A stretch of DNA of 64,000 nucleotides, from positions 24,180,001-24,244,000 of the forward strand of contig OZ316893.1 in the NCBI GenBank assembly GCA_973895155.1, in the 5' to 3' direction. The stretch comes from Marsupella aquatica. Lineage: Eukaryota > Marchantiophyta. A program made the position numbers and the translations under genes. Below the pieces are notes generated by a model. It searched no databases, had not been told where the DNA came from, and worked only from the letters and a program-made list of their open reading frames with translations. Positions 44,690-57,449 of the stretch are shown here, piece after piece (the first letter of the stretch is position 1; every line of letters begins with the position of its first letter).

Positions 44690-47600
44690 ATGAGCGGAAA
44701 CGTCACAGATCCCCCGTTGGGGATTGCTGGAGAGACCATTGTTCGGAAAAGAGGCCGCCCAAAGAAGGTGAGAGCTGATGATGGAGTTGCGGAGAACAAG
44801 CGGCAGAAGATTGATGCTAGTCCTGGCGTCAGTGCGGAAATGCCATGGTCCAGCATTTCTACCAGTATTGGAATTCCGGTGGAAAAGAGTTTGGCACAGG
44901 ATATAAACCATGGTCAGCTGCAAGAGCTGCAGCAGCAAAGTTTGAGGAATTTGGCAGTGATGAACAGTAAACGAAATGCAATACCACCTCAAGGCGGCGA
45001 AGTGGAATCAGCCTTGCATAGTGATCCCGGCAGCATAGGGAAAGATATTTCTTGGGAAGAGGCCATGAGGGGAAGTGCCTTGGAGGTGGTCCTTCAGGTT
45101 CATGGGATACGCACACCAGCCGAGGGTGGAGCTGCAATTTTTCCAGGGGAAGCAGGGGGCCAGGAAGGAGGAGCAGGAGGAGCTGATACCACTACCCAAT
45201 GTGCCGTTTGTAGACAACCAGAAATCAAGAGGCAGACCATTATATGTGATAGTTGCGAGCAAAGCTTCCATGTCAGCTGTGTGAGGCTACCAGCTGAACG
45301 AGCAACGGATTTGGACGATTGGACTTGCCCATCTTGCACCATTGCTTTTAGTGCGACCGGTGATCCCCGTGGCTACTCCAAATTAGCTCAGCAGTGCCTG
45401 GACAAAAACCTACAAAGGACAGCCGTGGGCAAGGTTGCTCACAAAGGGCGGGGAAAGAAACCTGAAAGTGTGCAGGAGAGCCCCAACAGAGTATTGGATT
45501 TGAACGTGCCTGCAGAGGCCCATGAAGGAATAGATCATATGCAAAGTGAGAACGGATCAGCAGAGTTGGATTTTAGGTAACGTTTCTGTCCAATTCTAAT
45601 CTGCAGGCGATGGGATACTGTTGTTGTCATAAATATTTTCTGAATGTTTTGCTGGATTAAACTTGTCCTTTTGGGATTTGCACCACGCTGACACTTCTCT
45701 TTTGTGTGAGATGCAGACTACAACCTTCAGAAGTAATACAAACTCCTAGAATGCACTTGTGCGAAAGCCAGAATGAGATCTTTGTAACTCCTGTCCAATT
45801 GCCGACTTCCGTTCCAATGTTGGGAAGCGGTCATGAAGCAGGTTCTGAAGCTAAGAAGCAACAACTTTTGTCGTTGGAAAGTTCTGTTTTGAAGGCGGCT
45901 GGAAGCAATGGTGAATTGTGGGGGTCTAGTTCTCCGGAGAAACTCTCGAACCTTGGTGAAAGTTTTCCATCTGATAAAAGTGGAGCAGTTGCTGCTGTGC
46001 CTGTTGGAAGTTTGCCTGCTGAAATGGAGGGATTTGGACATATCACCAGCAGGAAGGCTTCTCCTGAAAAGCTCACAAATGTATCAAAGGAGCTGGGTAA
46101 AGTTGTTGCTGGGAGTGCGTCTAACAAAATCAAAGAGCTTGCTAGGTTTAGTGGAACCAGGGCCTCTGATATCTCAGGGCCACCGGTAGGGGCACATGCG
46201 AGCAGGCCTATTGATCTCACCGGAGAATTCCCTGATGTTATGGAGAGCAAGAGAATGTCTCTTCTTAGTAGCTTAAGTGAATCATCGGTGAGACTCCTCC
46301 AGAAAGCCACTGAGGGCAAGAGTTCTGAAATCCTAGACATTTCTGGATGGACGAACCCTAGGAATTTGTTGGAAACCCCACAGACATTCCCTGCACCCAG
46401 ATTAGAAGAGAAGTCGTTCAACCTGACCGACAAAATGTCTGCACCCAGATTAGAAGAGAAGTTGTTCAACCCACCCGATAAAATGTCTGCACCCAGATTA
46501 GAAGAGAAGTTGTTCAATCGACCCGATAAAATGTCTGCACCCAGATTAGATGAGAAGTTGCTCAACCTCCCTGATATTACATTTTATGAAAGCAAACCAC
46601 TCACTCCTTTGAACAGACAGAGAACGACTCGATCTCCAGAGAAAGTCGTGCAAACAGCTGCAAGTGGGCAAAGTCTTCCAACCACGGCAGGTTGTCGTCC
46701 TGACTTTGTCAACCTTGTTGATCAAACCGGGAGGAGACACCGTGAGCTGAATGGGCAGCAACCGTCGGGTATCAACTATATTGATCTTACTGGGGTCGTG
46801 CATGACAGCCTTCCAGGGCAAAACCCGAAGGCAGTCTCAGAGGATGCAGCTCGCGAAAGTTCTGAGGATCAGCAACTCAAGAAATTGGGAGAGGAAACAT
46901 TACAGCAGCTTAAGGATGCCATCCACGAAAAGCATGGACTCTTTTTAGCAGAAGGATGGGAAGTTGAGGTCAAGAGGAGAAAAAATGAGCGCCACTTGGA
47001 TAAGTACTTTATCTCGCCTGAAAAGCAACGTTTCCGGTCGCGGTTAGAGGTGATGAGGCACCTTGGTCTTTCTGACGGTCCAAAGAGAAAAACTGATCTT
47101 CCACAGGATCACACTCATCCCAAAAATTGGTCCCCAATGGTTCTAAAGGCGGCAACCGGAAAAGACGAGGTAACAAGAACAGAGTGCCATTATCCGGGAT
47201 ACTTGTCTGAACTTATGCGCCCAGGACGGGTGTGATTACGATCTTTGCCTTGTTAGTACACACTGATTATCACCATGAATGTCACGTGTCCTTGTTGTGA
47301 AAAAGTACAAACTAGAAACCTACGCATTCTCTCGCTTGCCACTGATTAGTTTTAAGGTTGCAGCTCTAAGCACTGTAGTTGTTTTGGGAACGTGCCATAC
47401 TGTCAACTAAATGAGTTTCTCTGGTAGCAATTGCAGCTACATTTCAAGTGTGGAGATTTGGTGATTGAGTCTCTGGGAGTGGTCGATGCGAGACCTAGTT
47501 TTCGTGACGAACTACAAATATGGCCTATTGGGTATCGATCTACGTGGCATGATTCGACAACCGCATCATTTTGCGTAAGTGAAGTGGTTGACAATGGATC

Positions 47601-50600
47601 ATCTGCGCCTGTTTTCCGTGTGAGCAGGAAATTTTGTCCTACTCACCTAATTTCTTCAAATCAGACGGAAGGAGCAACTGGACTTAGTGACAGGACCGAT
47701 TTAGATGTCGCTAGGAATGGGACTGGTAATCAGAACCGGGCAATGAGTAAAGATGAGATCAATTCATTTCGAAGTCGACCTCTATTTACTGCATTTGAAG
47801 AGCTGAAACCGCACTATAGCAGTGCCTCCGATCGAGAAGATAGGGAGTCGATAAATGCGCTCCTTGGTGGTATTGGAGGCTCAACTGATGAGCAAGAAAG
47901 TCTTGAATCGTGGGAATCTTTACAAGCTAGAGATGTAGTAGGGGAGTTTACGGTGGAAGGTAGTTCAACTGCTCAAGCGTGGAAATTGTTTGCTGAGGAG
48001 TTTGTGCAACGTTGCCGGAAAGCAGCTTGGATATTAGATTTGCTACCGGACCTATGTCCTCACTTCAAGCTTGACATCTTGTCAAGCCAACCTGGGGCTT
48101 CGACAGCCTCAGTAGTCAACCAGTCTCCTGACTCGAGATTTTCTACACTACTTGAGAAACTTGGAGAAGATAGATTTGGTTTAAGTGAGACCTTGGTGAG
48201 GGGTATGATTGAGGCTCTTCCTAGTGCAGACAGTTGTATGGGATATAAATCATTACAGCAAAAAGATCTCTGCTGGAAAGAAGATGATTCGATTGTAAAA
48301 GCACCTCCTCAGTCACGGCTCAGAATAAGGGATAAGGCAAGGAAACATAGGAGAGCACCCGAGGCTTTGAGTGACGAGCAAAATGGAGTTGTAGAACACG
48401 TTGAGAACGTTTTGAAAGAAGAGATTGTTATTTTACCTCCTCCCCCAGTTCCTCAGCGTCCTCCTCCGCCTGCTGGTCAACCCATTGGCAGAAAGTTACC
48501 TGCTGAACTGGTTGGCGATCTGCTCCAAGTAAGTTTTTTTGCTTCACGTCTTGTTAGTTTGGCTTTCTTTGATTCTCTGCTCTAGTAGGAAGTTTAATGT
48601 CTACCGATGTGACTGATCCCTGTCGTCTGCTTTCTCCTTCTGGCATAGATATGGGAGTTTCTTTGCAGATTTGCTGACGTTATTGGGAGAGCCGAGCCGC
48701 TCCTGTTGGAGGACCTTGAGGAAGGGCTGATTTGTGGCGCAGCAACTGCCCAGAACCATGTTCGCGGTGATTCTATTCATGCAAATGTGGATGAGAATGG
48801 AGGAAGCGTCAAGCTGGAGTCGAACCGAGTAACAATGTTATCAGGTGATGTGGATGTTGCAACCACAGGTCTTGGAAATAGCAATGGTGACACGCGTGAG
48901 TCTCCATTGGCCGTGACTAATATTCCTCCAAGCTCCCAGCCAAATGGTTCACTCTCGAGTCCAGGGTCTCAGCAGATCTCCAAAGATGGCGTGCAAGAAA
49001 AAAATGAAGAGGATGACAGGAAGTCAGCCTCCGGAAATGTACATGTCGCTCCCAGTCCAGCAGACTGCACCAAACTTGACCAATCTAACGGTGCTGAAGT
49101 TTTGAGTAGCGATGCTGATCAAACACAAGCTGCCAAACCGCTCATAAGTACAGGATTTTCAACAGCAGGTTCCATCCACGTACCCTTAATGAATTATCTA
49201 CTGTCTGATCTGCAGTCGAAAGTCTGTGGTTCAGATGAGGCTCCTGGCGATAACGACGAGTCGAAACCACAGAAACGAGGGAGAAAAAGAGTCCGTGACA
49301 CGGTGTTACGTCCCGTTCTCGGCAGGGAGAAGTTGAGTGAATCCTTTTCGGTGAATGACTGGACCTGGCCTGAGATCGCACGTCGCTATATGATTTCAGT
49401 TTCCAATCTCGCGAAGATAGGTGAGATTGCTGAGGATAACACCGAGGAGTGCCTGAAGATTCTACGGTGTATACAAGGCGACGGAGGAGTTCTCTGCGGG
49501 GCTCTAGATGGAGTCGCTGGTATGGAAGTAGATGCCCAGGTGAGCTTTCTTGAAATACCATAGGAGATGATTCAGCAGGTCCTGTAAGTCTCTCAAGTCT
49601 GTTTCAGATGAGGTTCTGAATGACTAAAAAACCATTTCTATATCATGTACATCATGATGTGTAGTGTCTCCGTATTTTCCTATTCAAACGCAGTGTCTTG
49701 TATTGGTGCAGCTACTGGCAGAAGCAGAGAAGGAGCTGGCAAATGGGTCTCGAGATAATGAGGATAGTCAGACTCCAAACACCCCTCAAGTAACCGCTGG
49801 AAAAGACACCATTGCGGGCGGTAAAGCTCACGATGGAACTGAAGAAAACTGGGTAAAGCTACTGGATCCAATTGCAAAGCTTCCTACGAATGTTGGCTCG
49901 CGCATTAGGAATCGTGTCAGAGATGCACTTGAGGCCGGGCCCCCTGAATGGGCTGTTGAGTTACTTGAACAGTCTATCAGCAAGAAAGTGTACAAAGGAA
50001 ATGCATCGGGCCCAACAAAGGTAAGTCTGCCTTGTACAAACCCTGTTAGTTGTGAGCATAATTTACCTGCCTCGTATGTTCCTTTTCCTTGGCCTTGCGG
50101 ATGTGTAGTAGCTGCCACGATAGGACTCACAGCTTCTTGTATGTGGACGTCTGCTAGGCGTCGCATATTTAAGCGGCATGTTTTCAGTTTTCAACTCTCA
50201 TCGCCATTAAAGTTTTGTAGTTGCTGGGTTCTGCAACCGCTTAGTGTTATGATAACCTTCCAAAGAACTATTTATGGCTAAGGTGACGTTATCCACTTAA
50301 TTTATTAGAACTGCTATGTGCATTTGCGGCTATTATTTATATGCTTTTTATTTCATGATATGGAGTAGGCAATCCCGTTTGTATCTATGTTTGACAGTCC
50401 TTGGTTGTGGCTGCAGAGGATAGTCATGGACGTCTTGAATAAAGTTCGAGGTGAAGATCCCAAAGTTAAGAAGACAAAGAAACAGCGGAAAAGAGTCGTT
50501 CCTTCTCCCGAAGTAGTGATGCAAAGATGTCGCATTGTTCTTCGGCAAGTTGCAGGAGCCGACAAAGACCGGATCGTGTCCACGGGGATTGGCACCATAA

Positions 50601-53600
50601 TTACAAATTTTTATGAAAGTGAAGGGGAAGGTTTACTTGCTCGGCCGCTTGACTTTCGGGCTATTGATTTGAGACTGGGTGCTGGAGCTTATGGAAGTTC
50701 GCCTGCTGCCTTCGCAGCAGACGTTCGACAGGTATGTCAATCTTCATCCTTATCATGCCTTCCTCTCTTGAGTAACTGTCTGTGTTCACAAGTGTGAGGA
50801 TCTGCTGAAACGTTATGGATGCTGGTGCTCATAATTCCTACGGTCAGTATTAAGATTATCGATCCTGGCCTTTGATGTGTGCAACGTATTGTGCTTAATA
50901 ACCCAGTTGCGGGTTGTACCTGACCAAGAATACCTCTCGATTGCAGATCTGGAAAAATGTTTCAGCAGTTTATGGTAATGATAGTGAAGAATTTCAATCT
51001 ATTGCTGTTCTATCAGAGCTCTTTGAGAGCCTCTACAGCAAACAGGTATCGATCAGATTCGTCTTCTCTACTGCGCAGCAACGTAATTCGCTTATGTCAT
51101 TGTTTTCTACAGTATCAGCATGTGAGTAAAACCCTGATGGCAAATTACTGCAATACACGAGTAGTTGAAGTCGTAAGGAAGGACTTGCTTTTGACTACGA
51201 GCGTTCTTAAGTAGAAATGCTTCCGTGTATCTGACTAGTTTCCATTTTGTGTAGGTTGTAACATTTCAAGGAGGCGTTGAGAGCACGGCTGCTTCCGCTG
51301 TAGACGGGAAAAATGCTGGTAGCTCGGGTGAAGCAGCTCCTCAGAATCCCGCAGGAGAGCAACCTCCAGGACAAGACGCTGGAGAAAATGTGAAGGCACC
51401 ATGGGAGGATGATTCTTGCCGTATATGTGGAATCGATGATGACCATGACAACGTTCTACTTTGTGATGGCTGCGACGCAGAATATCATATCTATTGCTTA
51501 ATTCCGCCCCTTCCAGAGGTCCCTGAAGGGAATTGGTATTGCTCTTCATGTGTGGCCGTTGACAAAGGCTTTTTGGAGGTGGCACCTGCTCCAGAGGTAA
51601 CCGCAGAAACAAAGGCGGAGGAAAAGCAAGATGAGGAGCAGGTCCAGCAGAAAGAGGAGGACAATGAGGACGCACCAGAGAAAGAACCGCTGCATAATGG
51701 GGACTTGCCAGGGGACCTGCCTTGGAGGGATCTGGCAATGAAGCTAGCAGTGACGGACTACTGGCACTTAAGTCTGGCTGAAGTAAGTTGGATCTTAATC
51801 CTTCAATTTTGTTATCTATTGCAGCGAGCCTAACTCTAGGACCGCTTCACATGCTTATCTATATCTCGAGCCGTTGTCCATGTAGCTGAGTTGAGCAGAT
51901 ATCCTCGCTTAGTACTGTTTTCAAAACCACAATTAATATCCAATTCTTTCGTAGACCTACGTTTAATTGACATGTAAAACTGGGAAATTACAATAATGTC
52001 ATGTAGTTGCGTGTAAATAGATGTGTATTACTTGCCAACCTACAGCCTATTATGTCCGCACCAAGTTGATTCCGCATTTCCCAGAAGTAAATTATACAGG
52101 TTCGATTGAGGAGATGGTTATTGCCTGTGTTAAATTCTCTTACGTTGCCCGGAAGCAGGTGGAGACGACTTGTAGATTGGTCAATGTTTGTAGAGTAGGA
52201 AATTACTTCAAACTGCCCGTTAATTCTGCATTTTCCTCAGATGAATACCTGCTAGCAAGAAATGAGAAGACCTTTGCGTTTTGCTCGTGGACTTGATTTA
52301 CTTATCACGTTTAACTACGTTGCAGAGGGTGTGCATGTTGAGGTTTCTCTGTGACCAAGCTTTGGATACGCTCAAAATAAGAATTCGCATTGAGGAGACC
52401 ATGGATGTAGCTATAGAACACCAAAGCAAATTGCGGCATTTGTTAGCAGAGCGTCGGAGGCATGCTGAATGTGATGAAGCAAGACTCGACTATGCCAAGG
52501 ACGCCAAAAACGCGTTAGCACTTCTGCAGGCTGCAGCTGCCAAAATGAAGCGGCCAAATTTTGAAGTTGCCAATCAGACTGTCACAGACATCATTGACCC
52601 GTCTCTAAAAGTTGCTACTGCAGGAAGTGGGAGTGTAGTGAAAGACCAGAGGGTGCCTCTAGGATGTGATCAACCCTCACCTTCGGTAGGTGCAGCTTGC
52701 ATAGACTTAAATGTCACAGGCTCTGCATCTGCCCACTCTGCTGGGCATGATTTATCTCCTCGTAACAGTGAGCACAAAGAGAACGACATCGGCCAAGATC
52801 CATCCAACCACAAGTCAGCTGTTGATGGTGTGGAAAACGATTCTACTACTAACCTAGGGAGCCATAAAGGTGTAGATGGATCTGAAGAGAAGCCCGTACA
52901 TATTTCAGACGACAGTATCAGACCATCTGATACACTAAAGCAAGAGGAAACGGCCAGAGATCCTCTGGCAGTAAGGGATGCTCTTGGTTTGGAATCTGAG
53001 GTAGGGAAAGTGTCGTTGCCACGCGGCTTGACCAGTCCTTTGGATGCAGAGATTGCAAAGGCAATAGCCAAGCTGATGACTGTAAATATACGACGAGATT
53101 TGTTAGGCAGAGATGATCATGGAAGAGCCTATTGGGCCCTTTTTGGGTCCAGAGAAACTCCTTGGTTGGCAGTTGAGGCTGAGGTTGATGCTGATCGCCA
53201 GTCTGAAAGCGAGGATAGAGGCATGGGCACGGACATGGCTGAATCGAGAAAACTAGGCAACGCTGTATTATCTTCTCATGATTTGGAAAACTTAGGCAAC
53301 GATGAAGTTGAAACAAACCCAAAGCAAACTCATCATAATGAGTGCGCAGTTGGATCTGTAGATGGTGACGAGTCCCAGAAGAAACCAGAGGATCAGCGTC
53401 GGTGGTTTGTGTATTCTGATGATGAGGTGTTGGATCAGCTGACTGGCTGGTTGTCACCCTGGAGTTCGCAGGAAAAGGCTCTCAAGGCTTTACTTTTACA
53501 ATGGAGAAGTTTCCTTTTCATTCAGAGTGGAGCGGAAGGTGAGCAACTTGAAGGGTCACTGAAATCTAGTAGCCAACCGGAGGCAAATACGCCTATACTG

Positions 53601-55398
53601 AAGGTCACTCGAAGTTCGAAGGGTAACACTGACTTGGTACCAGAAGGGGAAAGTAAGACAAAGCCTGTACCGGTCCTGAGGGCCACTAAGCTTTTAGAGT
53701 GGAAGTATGGACCATTTGGTAGGTCCACATCAAAGAGCGCGTGCCCTCCAGTGGCAGCGAAGAGGGGGAGAAAGAAGAAGTCACATCCAGCCGGTGAATT
53801 GTCCCGATGTAAGTGCTTGGAACCAGTGTGGGTGTCAAGATGTCATTGCTCTTTGTGCCATGTGACATTTGAATCTGCTGTGGAGTTGGAGCTCCATTCA
53901 AAGGGAACTAGTTGCTCGATTGAGGGAGGTATTCCTGTTGAAGGGGAAGCAGGGAAGAAAAAGGGAAAAAAGGTTCCATCTAACAAATCTCCTGAAATTC
54001 CTAGCTCAGACCACTTATCAGCAATCATTGCTCTCCCTCCCGATCCATCTACTATGCCTTTCACTGTCCGTGAGTCAAATCAAGACCGTGTCAATCGCAT
54101 AGGTCTAATCAAAGACAAAGGACCAACATTTTCACCTGGTCTCTCTGTGGCACCAGTTTTTGACCCCGCTCTCATGATCTTGGATTCTCTCCCTGACTTG
54201 CCACCGTCAACATCTGAAGAAGGAGCCTCTAATAGTAACCAGCAGTTACTAAACACTCTTGCAGTTGGAGGAACATCTTGCGTCAGTCTTGGCGATACCG
54301 ACAATTCACAAGTGGCGTCTTGGGTGCTCATCAAAAGCTCTGAGGATCTGCCTGGAGTGCTGTATGGGGCATCTGAAGTCAACCGCTTTATGATGCCTCA
54401 AGACCGTCTTGAAGTTTCCGTACTAGGAGTCAGTCCAATTGGATCCCCTAGAGACAAACAGAATCCGGAAGTATCGCTTTCGTTGACAAGTGGGGCACCA
54501 CAAGTATTAGGAAAGTCGGGCCTTCCATTGCCAGGAATGACAATATCTGGGGGCAGGTTATTCCAAGTTACGGGCAAGCAGTTAGTCATCTCAGAAGCAT
54601 CTTTACTACCCTTGAAAGACAACGATGTGGATCTGTTGGAGCAGTTGAAGATGCATTTGCTGGACATAGAGGCTGTGTTATCTTCAGATATGCTTGAACT
54701 TGGGAGGGGATCGTGGAGCAGACGTCAGGCATGGCGCTCACTCGTGAAATCTTCGAAATCTATCTACAGGGTAAAACTTTCAGATTGTGCCTGATGTCAC
54801 AGACTTCAAGCAACTAAGTTGGTGATGTTTTCGGTTCTGGTTTTGAGTTTGAATGATGATCAATTTTCTAGGACGGTTGATATTCGATTTAATGTAATTT
54901 ATATCCCGCGTGCAGCATATTCGATTAGATGCATGTGAGGAGATCGTCATTTGCTCTACTCTAGGTGAACCATGACAGTCAAAAGTTATGGTGGTTTTGT
55001 ACGAGCCGTTCACCTCAGGTTTTGAGGTTTTGGTTCTTCGTGTATTCTTAACCAATTTGTTCTCTGTCGGCATGCAGATGGTTCAAGCAACCATTCTTCT
55101 GGAGCAGATGGTTTGTGCTGATTTCCTAAGGAGTTCTTGGGGTTATTGGTCTTCATTTTCTGCTGCAGCCAAGACTGCCACTATTTCATCCCTGTTCTTG
55201 AGGGTATATGCTCTTGATGCGGTCATATTGTACGAAAACTCAGAAGAATACACCGGACCAGAGACAACTCTTGTTGAAACAAAACAAGGAAAGAGAGAAA
55301 AGGAAAAAGAAGAAAAGAAGAGGAAAAGAGAGGACGGACCCAGTCCCTCAGTGAAACCGGTGTCAAAGAAGAAGAAAAAAGACGATGGAGCCAATTGA
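44690..55398 (+). CDS. MBD9: MBD9-like chromatin protein (PHD-MBD-FYRN/FYRC-DDT-bromodomain-like-PHD-WHIM), ten exons
   Basis: Exons are 44690-45576, 45717-47229, 47437-48528, 48649-49539, 49712-50020, 50417-50731, 50947-51045, 51255-51782, 52326-54770 and 55078-55398. They sum to exactly 8400 nt, giving 2799 residues with no internal stop. Landmarks: AT-hook RGRPKK (21-26); PHD finger CAVC...CPSC (171-216); MBD with AEGWEVEVKRRK (about 700-765); FYRN with IWPIGYRSTWHD (801-870) and a weaker FYRC; DDT at the exon 3/4 join (LVGDLLQIWEFLCRF); bromodomain-like LDFRAIDLRLGAGAYG (1600-1705); PHD finger CRICGIDDDHDNVLLCDGCD (1757-1803); WHIM-type LGRDDHGRAYWALFG (about 2133); a zinc finger CHCSLCHVTF (about 2383); and a conserved C-terminus with MVQATILLEQM. 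Arabidopsis MBD9 (about 2180 residues) has this plan and guides SWR1-type remodelling and H2A.Z deposition. The role here is by homology. Confidence 0.9.
46393..46580 (+). repeat. 48-bp coding tandem repeat in MBD9-like exon 2
   Basis: Four copies of a 16-residue unit beginning APRLEEKLFN and ending PDKMS (the last diverged) lie between the first PHD finger and the MBD. Nucleotide identity between copies is high, so the expansion is recent. This linker is probably unstructured. Confidence 0.9.
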
Positions 55399-55735
55399 TC
55401 ATCTGCTGTATAATAGTTTGTCGAAATGTTCGTGGTTTCTTCATGCAGGCTGCTGATTAGTGCAGACTTGGCTGAAGACCACACAGGACAATTTGGTTCC
55501 AGTAGGGTACATTCATTCATTTCCCTGATACTGAGATCAGGGTAACAAGGTTACTCCGAGTTGTGTAAAAAAGTACATGATCCGCACCTGGATCAGTGCT
55601 GCATTCTTTCTGAAGAGGTTTTTGGCTCTACATTTTGAGTGCCAGTCATTTACTGACTGGCTGTTTGCCTTCCCCTGTTCCTAGAGCAATCTCTGGCCTG
55701 TTCTCTGGTTCTTCAGGCTTGACTGTGTAATAATA
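55399..55735 (+). other. Probable 3' UTR of the MBD9-like gene
   Basis: The sequence follows the TGA at 55396-55398. TAATAATAATACC-type sequence at 55728 could serve as a weak polyadenylation region; there is no canonical AATAAA close by. Confidence 0.4.
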
Positions 55736-55838
55736 ATACCATACATGTGTTGTAATTACGGACCCCCATTAGGGGTACTTTCCAAAAATACCATACATGT
55801 GTTGTAATTATTGACCCCATTAGGGGTACTTTCCAAAA
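55736..55838 (+). repeat. Two tandem 52-bp repeats
   Basis: ATACCATACATGTGTTGTAA, then TTA(C/T)(G/T)GACCCC(C)ATTAGGGG, then TACTTTCCAAAA, occurs twice in direct succession (55736-55787 and 55788-55838) with three differences. Confidence 0.9.
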
Positions 55839-56429
55839 TTCTAGGCTCCACAACATGCCACATCATCATGGCAAGTTCCAAACATGAAAATACTCTTTTT
55901 GGGATAAAACTTATCATGGCACATTGCAAACATGAAGAGATTTTTTTGGGAATAAAATTAATTTCTGCATTCATGTTTGTGGTAACTTTTATGTAATTAC
56001 TGGGATGCCATGTGATCAAAGAGAATGTAAAGAAAATTGACATGTAAATCAAAAGACCAAAAATTTAGGTAAAATTGTTTTCGGTAATGGTTTTATTTAC
56101 ATTTTGCTTTTATTCAAAACATAAAATAAAATAAACAATTTTTTTTCCAAAAATGAACAAGTCAATGTTTCACACTTGAAATAGTTGTCAAACTTACTAA
56201 AGTAACCATAATTAACATCAATCACAAAACCAATAGTAATCCGCAATGTGAACTATTGTTTAATGTGTGGGTAGCTTAATTGCCCACCCACTTCAGCAAT
56301 CGAAAGTAATCACTTTTCAATTCCTACGTGAGAGAGCCGAAGAGAGAGAAGTCATCAAATCACTAACTTCGCAGAATTGTTTGGGACAAAAAGTTTCATG
56401 GAAACAAATCTCCAATTATAAAATTCAGA
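55839..56429. other. AT-rich non-coding interval
   Basis: No gene was seen. A near-direct repeat of CAAACATGAA...GGAATAAAA-type sequence is present (55879-55955). Confidence 0.5.
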
Positions 56430-56610
56430 ATATATCGAAAGCTAGAGAATTTTAGAAATGTCACACTCATTGGTAAGCTAGAGAACATTGAAAATTCATA
56501 ATCTTCCCATAACTCAACTAAATCTATCAATGTTAAGTTCATTAAAAACCTAAAAAAATCTAAAACTCATAGTCGATAAAATCTGTCAATTTTAGGTTCA
56601 TTCTCATGGA
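56430..56610 (+). repeat. Diverged satellite-like repeat, about 70-bp unit (locus 2)
   Basis: Two to three units with the same order of words as the 40970-41545 array: CGAAAGCTAGAGAATTTTAG, then AATGTCACACTCATTGGTAA, then TAAATCTATCAATGTTAAGT and GATAAAATCTGTCAATTTTA. It is about 15 kb from the first array, with the MBD9-like gene between them. Confidence 0.75.
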
Positions 56611-57449
56611 AGGGATCAACATTTCAGGGGTTGCACATAGAGATTTCTATTTACGTTAGAGATTATGAAATCACGGGTAAATTATTTTTTTCAAATTACT
56701 TACTCAATTCTTACCGAATAGTGACAATCATGAGCTCTTTAGGACCGTCTCTTCAAGATCTTTCCAACGTCATATTATATGTGAGTTTTCATTATAATTT
56801 GACTCAGCAATGTCAAATCAAAAATTGTTGTCGGGAAAGTTTTTGCGAAAATCTGAAAATTTTGATGATGTTAGAAGTTGTGAAAGCCATAGCCATGAGA
56901 ATTGAAAGGATGCAATGTTGAATCTCCTAACTATCAATGTCTTCTCTGGTATGGTGGTATTAATAGGTGTTAGGAACAAGGGTTATATGGTCCCTAACTA
57001 TGGTTAGATAAACTAGCATGTATCTTAACTCTCCCCTTGATTGTATTATGGGAATAATGCAAGTGACTATATGCTAGTTTAAGTTCTCCAACAAAATCTC
57101 CAAAATTTTACTTTGTTCCCAAGAAGGTGTTGCCTCATTAAAACCCTCTCGGAGTCTTGTGAGGGAAAGAGTACAACCACCTTTTATATATATGAATGTT
57201 AGGGATATTGTTTATCAATGAGTAGTTTCTATGATGGATCTCTTATTTTAGAGAGCTAGATAACGGCTTGAACCTTGCATCCTTTGGGACCTTTCCCTTG
57301 AAAGAAACTCGACAAATATATATCCAGTCTAAGAGTGAAGACCTGCACCAATCGAAAAACCAATTGGATTTTAAAACTCTTAGTCAACAGAGAAGAACTC
57401 CAAAAGTAAAAATAGTGTCGGGTGCTAATAAAGTAAGACTCAGAGAAAA
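56611..57449. other. Non-coding interval
   Basis: AT-rich, with no recognised coding frame. CGGGTGCTAATAAAG at 57419 lies next to the last exon of the minus-strand pseudogene and resembles half of the palindrome discussed for that locus. Confidence 0.4.

Noticed and set aside
44860-45340. Several minus-strand open frames opposite the first MBD9-like exon
   Set aside because: They overlap a well-supported PHD-finger exon and show no domain of their own.
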